Assembly: GCF_003264365.1 (NCBI RefSeq)
Contig: NZ_PYAK01000016.1
Span: 1-64,000, forward strand
Reading direction: 5' to 3'
Source: Micromonospora noduli
Lineage (GTDB): Bacteria > Actinomycetota > Actinomycetes > Mycobacteriales > Micromonosporaceae
DNA length: 64,000 bases
Part shown: piece by piece, positions 60,879 to 64,000 of the stretch
Numbering within the stretch: position 1 is the first letter of the stretch
How the letters are laid out: each line of letters begins with the position of its first letter
The notes under the pieces: model-generated
Told to the model about the DNA's origin: nothing
The model's database searches: none
Seen by the model: only the letters and a program-made list of their open reading frames with translations
Position numbers and translations under genes: made by a program

Positions 60879-62516
60879 TCAATCCTCGGCGATCCGCCCG
60901 GCGTCGACCCGCAGTCGCCGGTTGGTCTCGATGGCGGCCAGCATCCGCCGGTCGTGGGTGACCAGCAGCAGCGTTCCGGGGTAGCTGGCCAGCGCCGATT
61001 CGAGCTGCTCGATGGCGGGCAGGTCCAGGTGGTTGGTGGGCTCGTCCAGCACCAGCAGGTTGACCCCACGGCCCTGGAGCAGGGCCAGCGCGGCCCGGGT
61101 CCGCTCACCGGGGGAGAGGGTGGCCGCCGGTCGGGGCACGTGCGCCGCCCGCAGGCCGAACTTGGCCAGCAGGGTCCGCGCGTCCGCCGGCGACAGGTGG
61201 GGTACGGCCGCCTCGAACGCGTCGATCAGCGGCACGTCGCCAAGGAACAACCCGCGGGCCTGGTCCACCTCGCCGACCACCACGCCGGGCCCGAGCGAGG
61301 CGGTGCCAGCGTCCAGCGGCAGCCGACCCAGCAGCGCGGCCAACAGGGTGGACTTGCCCGAGCCGTTCGCCCCGGTCACCGCGACCCGGTCCGCCCAGTC
61401 GATCTGGAGGTCGACCGGGCCGAGGGTGAAACCACCACGGCGTACCACGGCTCCGCGCAGCGTGGCCACGACGGCGCCGGCGCGGGGCGCGGCGGCGATC
61501 TCCATCCGCAGCTCCCACTCCTTGCGAGGCTCCTCGACCACGTCGAGCCGTTCAATCAGCCGTTCGGTCTGCTTGGCCTTGGCGGCCTGCTTCTCGCTCG
61601 ACTCGCTGCGGAACTTGCGGCCGATCTTGTCGTTGTCGGTGGCCTTGCGGCGGGCGTTCCGCACGCCCTTCTCCATCCACCCACGCTGGGTGCGGGCCCG
61701 AGCCTCCAGCCCGGCCTTGGTGTCGGCGTACTCCTCGAAGTCCGCGCGGGCGTGCCGGCGGGCCACCTCGCGCTCCTCCAGGTAGGCCGCGTAGCCGCCG
61801 CCGTAGTGGTGCACCTGCTGCTGCGGCAGGTCCAGCTCCACGACCCGGGTCACCGTACGGGTGAGGAACTCCCGGTCGTGGCTGACCAGCACCGTGCCGG
61901 CCCGCAGCCCGGTGACGAACTCCTCCAGCCGCTCCAACCCGGCCAGGTCCAGGTCGTTGGTCGGCTCGTCGAGCAGGAACACGTCGTACCGGCTGAGCAA
62001 CAGCGACGCGAGCCCGGCCCGGGCCGCCTGACCGCCGGAGAGCCCGGTCGTCGGGTGGTCCAGGTCGACCGCGAGCCCAAGGTCGGCACTCACCTGCTCG
62101 GCGCGCTCGTCGAGGTCCGCGCCGCCGAGGGCGAGCCAGCGCTCCAGCGCGTCGCCGTACGCGTCGTCGGCACCCGCCGCCCCGGCGGTCAGCGCCTCGG
62201 TCGCCGCGTCCAACGCCGCCTGCGCGGCGGTCACCCCGGTCCTGCGGGCCAGGAAGTCCCGTACCGTCTCGCCCGGCCGCCGTTCCGGTTCCTGTGGCAG
62301 GTGGCCGACGCTCGCGGTGGGTGGGCTGAGCCGCACGCTGCCGGCCTCGACCGGCAACAACCCGGCGAGGGTACGCAGCAGTGTCGACTTGCCGGCCCCG
62401 TTCGGCCCGACCAGCCCGACCACGTCGCCGGGGGCGACCACCAGGTCCAGTCCGGCGAAGAGCGGGCGGTCGCCGTGCCCGGCGGCCAGGTCCTTGACGA
62501 TCATCGTGGCGCTCAT
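60879..62516 (-). CDS. ABC-F family ATPase
   Basis: 545 residues with two ABC cassettes and no TM segments. Walker A motifs are GPNGAGKSTLL and GANGSGKSTLL, signatures LSGGQAARAGLA and LSPGERTRAALA, Walker B LLDEPTNDLDL and VLDEPTNHLDL (EPTN-LD is the ABC-F hallmark). The linker (about 240-330) is long and charged (RTQRGWMEKGVRNARRKATD). ABC-F proteins bind the ribosomal E site for translation regulation or antibiotic protection. An Ala/Gly-rich insertion in cassette 1 (about 95-125) is seen. Whether it gives resistance cannot be told from sequence. Confidence 0.94.
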   Translation of the reverse strand: MSATMIVKDLAAGHGDRPLFAGLDLVVAPGDVVGLVGPNGAGKSTLLRTLAGLLPVEAGSVRLSPPTASVGHLPQEPERRPGETVRDFLARRTGVTAAQAALDAATEALTAGAAGADDAYGDALERWLALGGADLDERAEQVSADLGLAVDLDHPTTGLSGGQAARAGLASLLLSRYDVFLLDEPTNDLDLAGLERLEEFVTGLRAGTVLVSHDREFLTRTVTRVVELDLPQQQVHHYGGGYAAYLEEREVARRHARADFEEYADTKAGLEARARTQRGWMEKGVRNARRKATDNDKIGRKFRSESSEKQAAKAKQTERLIERLDVVEEPRKEWELRMEIAAAPRAGAVVATLRGAVVRRGGFTLGPVDLQIDWADRVAVTGANGSGKSTLLAALLGRLPLDAGTASLGPGVVVGEVDQARGLFLGDVPLIDAFEAAVPHLSPADARTLLAKFGLRAAHVPRPAATLSPGERTRAALALLQGRGVNLLVLDEPTNHLDLPAIEQLESALASYPGTLLLVTHDRRMLAAIETNRRLRVDAGRIAED

Positions 62517-62578
62517 CAGGACGGCAGCCTATCCGGCCGCCCGCATACGACCGGCCGGCAGCGGGCAGACTCAACGAC

Positions 62579-63349
62579 GTGGTGACCACACTGGCGATCG
62601 ACTGTGGCGGCGGGGGCATCAAGGCGTCCGTGCTCGACGAGGCGGGAACGATGCGGGCCCGGCCGTTGCGGGTGCCCACCCCGTACCCGTTGCCGCCCGC
62701 GCTGTTTGTCCGGACCCTGCTGGATCTCGGCGGGCGCCTGCCAACGGCGGACCGGGTCACTGTCGGGGTACCCGGGATGATCCGGCACGGAGTGGTAGTC
62801 AGCACCCCGCACTACGTGACCCGCAACGGCCCCCGCACCCGGGTCGACCCGGACCTGCTCGCCGAGTGGTCCGGCTGGGACGCGCGCGGCGCGCTGGCCG
62901 ACGCGTTCGGGGTGCCGGCGCTGGTGCTCAACGACGCCGAGGTGCACGGCGCCGGAGTGGTCGCCGGCACCGGCTGCGAGCTGGTGTTGACCCTGGGGAC
63001 GGGGCTGGGCAGCGCGCTCTTCGACGGCGGGGTGCTCGCACCGCACCTGGAGTTGTCGCACGCGCCGGTGCGCTGGGGCACGACCTACGACACGTACGTC
63101 GGCGAGCCGGAACGGCGGCGGCTCGGCGACGCCTTCTGGTCTCGTCGGATCCGCCAGGTGGTGGACGGGCTGCGCCCGGTGTTCCGCTGGGACCGGCTCT
63201 ACCTGGGCGGGGGCAACTCCCGACTGATCCGGCCCGAGCAACTGACCCGGATGGGCGACGACGTGGTGGTGGTGCCGAACACCGCCGGAATCGTCGGCGG
63301 TGTCCGCGCCTGGGAACTTTCCGCCGGACGCCGGGACGCCCGTACCTGA
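62579..63349 (+). CDS. ROK family protein, polyphosphate glucokinase-like
   Basis: 256 residues with the ROK/actin-like fold: phosphate-1 loop LAIDCGGGGIKASVLD, VGVPGMI, catalytic-region LNDAEVHGAG and LTLGTGLGSALFDGG. The size and GGGGIK motif resemble polyphosphate/ATP glucokinases. The zinc-binding cysteines of ROK repressors are absent and there is no HTH, so a sugar kinase is more likely than a regulator. Tandem GTGs at 62579 and 62582; CAGACT lies 7 bases before the first, so it is a leaderless candidate. It is divergent from the ABC-F gene. Confidence 0.88.
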   Translation: MVTTLAIDCGGGGIKASVLDEAGTMRARPLRVPTPYPLPPALFVRTLLDLGGRLPTADRVTVGVPGMIRHGVVVSTPHYVTRNGPRTRVDPDLLAEWSGWDARGALADAFGVPALVLNDAEVHGAGVVAGTGCELVLTLGTGLGSALFDGGVLAPHLELSHAPVRWGTTYDTYVGEPERRRLGDAFWSRRIRQVVDGLRPVFRWDRLYLGGGNSRLIRPEQLTRMGDDVVVVPNTAGIVGGVRAWELSAGRRDART

Positions 63350-63468
63350 CCCTTCGGCGGCCGTCGGGGGCCGGAACTGACCTGATCTCGACCCCGGGAA
63401 CAGTCGCCAAACTCCCGGTGTTGTGCCAGCGTCGGAACAGGTGACGGTGCGACCCGAGGAGGTGGCAG

Positions 63469-63837
63469 ATGGATCTTCTGGCGGACTACCGGCGGGCGAC
63501 CATGTTCTTCGAAACCGGTGACCCCAGTGGGGCAGCCCGACTGCTGGAGCCGATCATCGACGCCGAGCCCGGCAACGCGGCGGTCCGGCAACTGCTGGCC
63601 CGGGCGTACTTCCAGTCGGCCCAGCTCAACCGGGCCGAGGAGCATCTGCGCGAGCTGGTCGAGCGGGACCCGAGCGACCACTACGCGCACCACGTGCTCG
63701 GTCGGACGCTGGAGCGGCTGAACCGACACACCGACGCGCTGCGGCACCTGCGGATCGCCGCAGCGATGTACGCGGCCAACGACGACTACCGGACCGCGCT
63801 GGAGCGGGTGGAAACCCGACTGGGTGGCCGGCGCTGA
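63469..63837 (+). CDS. Tetratricopeptide repeat protein
   Basis: 122 residues made of about three TPR units (ATMFFETGDPSGAARLLEPI, LARAYFQSAQLNRAEEHLREL, LGRTLERLNRHTDALRHLRI). Cytoplasmic, no other domain; a protein-protein interaction role is all that can be said. GAGGAGGTGGCAG lies before the ATG, a strong ribosome site. Confidence 0.9.
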   Translation: MDLLADYRRATMFFETGDPSGAARLLEPIIDAEPGNAAVRQLLARAYFQSAQLNRAEEHLRELVERDPSDHYAHHVLGRTLERLNRHTDALRHLRIAAAMYAANDDYRTALERVETRLGGRR

Positions 63838-63857
63838 GCCGGATCGGTGACGCGTGC

Positions 63858-63881
63858 GGGGCGGCCCTTCGGGGCCGCCCC
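63858..63881 (+). terminator. Terminator after the TPR gene
   Basis: A 10-bp G/C stem (GGGGCGGCCC and complement) closed by a TTCG tetraloop, followed by CTTCGTCGTCG, 21 bases past the stop. Confidence 0.85.
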
Positions 63882-63956
63882 TTCGTCGTCGTCAGGCGAC
63901 CTGCCGGACGTGCCTAGGATGGCGGACATGGGACCTGACCGGCCGGGGGCTGCGGC

Positions 63957-64000
63957 ATGAAGCTCAAGCTGGACCTGCACGAGATCTTCAACAAGGGCCA
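63957..64000 (+). CDS. 5' end of a gene, probably Smr-domain protein
   Basis: An ATG with a G-rich site (GGGGGC) begins MKLKLDLHEIFNKG and runs off the window. The LDLH start is the first strand of the Smr (MutS-related) domain, and small actinobacterial Smr proteins begin in almost this way. The identity rests on 14 residues only. Confidence 0.5.
   Translation, partial: MKLKLDLHEIFNKG

Noticed and set aside
60879..62516. ABC-F gene considered as a self-resistance marker of an antibiotic cluster
   Set aside because: No biosynthetic genes are in the window, and ABC-F proteins are common housekeeping factors.

Overview
The window is a stretch of high-GC actinobacterial chromosome. GC is about 70% or more, GTG and TTG starts are common, and coding density is high. 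Gene content and sequence (SenX3-RegX3, Rex-HemACDB, a BldN-like sigma factor, the tiny bS22 protein) point to the Micromonosporaceae, most likely Micromonospora or a close relative. That assignment is an inference from family resemblance; no 16S rRNA gene is present. I see no rRNA, tRNA, CRISPR array, prophage, insertion sequence or biosynthetic gene cluster.

Layout. 1-601: 3' part of a gene for a lysine/alanine-rich, histone-H1-like protein with a 48-bp tandem repeat. 967-3614: two tandem, closely related MFS exporters. 3767-10428: phosphoglycerate mutase, PhoU, the SenX3-RegX3 phosphate two-component system, a cysteine-cluster protein, exopolyphosphatase and a sugar-phosphate isomerase-like protein; this is a phosphate/polyphosphate block. 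10460-20316: a CGNR regulator, a lipoprotein plus ATP-grasp peptide-spermidine ligase-like pair, proline dehydrogenase, a hydrolase-TetR pair, an anchored metallopeptidase, a MacA/MacB-type efflux operon and a small excisionase-type HTH protein. 20587-23934: bS22, an epimerase, an acyltransferase and a HAD phosphatase. 24061-26185: a BldN-like ECF sigma factor with its DUF5667-type anti-sigma candidate. 26771-31302: acyl-CoA ligase, glutaredoxin-like protein, HAD hydrolase and a NarL/DesK-type two-component system. 31684-37394: the rex-hemA-hemC-hemD-hemB heme operon behind a clear Rex operator. 37517-39033: a second ECF sigma factor with a CU044_5270-type membrane partner. 39203-49192: secreted nuclease, GNAT protein, transglycosylase, FmdB zinc ribbon, cyclase-NTPase-TPR regulator and secreted phospholipase A2. 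49300-52672: GHL10-type glycosidase and APC amino-acid permease. 52722-59649: an arabinoside utilisation operon (GH51, ABC importer, GH43) with a divergent LacI regulator and tandem operators. 59668-64000: BON-methyltransferase, small hypothetical protein, ABC-F ATPase, ROK protein, TPR protein and the 5' end of a gene probably encoding an Smr-domain protein.

How the genes work together. The order gpm, senX3, regX3, ppx, isomerase, HTH, bS22, galE-like, acyltransferase, serB-like, glutaredoxin, hemA, hemC, hemD, hemB matches, from memory, the Mycobacterium tuberculosis block Rv0489-Rv0512. The backbone is therefore an ancient actinobacterial core with lineage-specific insertions. Regulation visible in the DNA includes a PHO-box-like array before phoU, a Rex operator overlapping the rex promoter, LacI-type palindromes before the arabinoside operon, palindromes before the hydrolase-TetR pair, and TANNNT -10 boxes 6-7 bases before at least twelve start codons, which indicates extensive leaderless transcription.

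I did not find a clear previously undescribed system. The best leads are the dispersed structured repeats, the histone-like tail protein, the BON-methyltransferase fusion and the poly-Asp lipoprotein/ligase pair.
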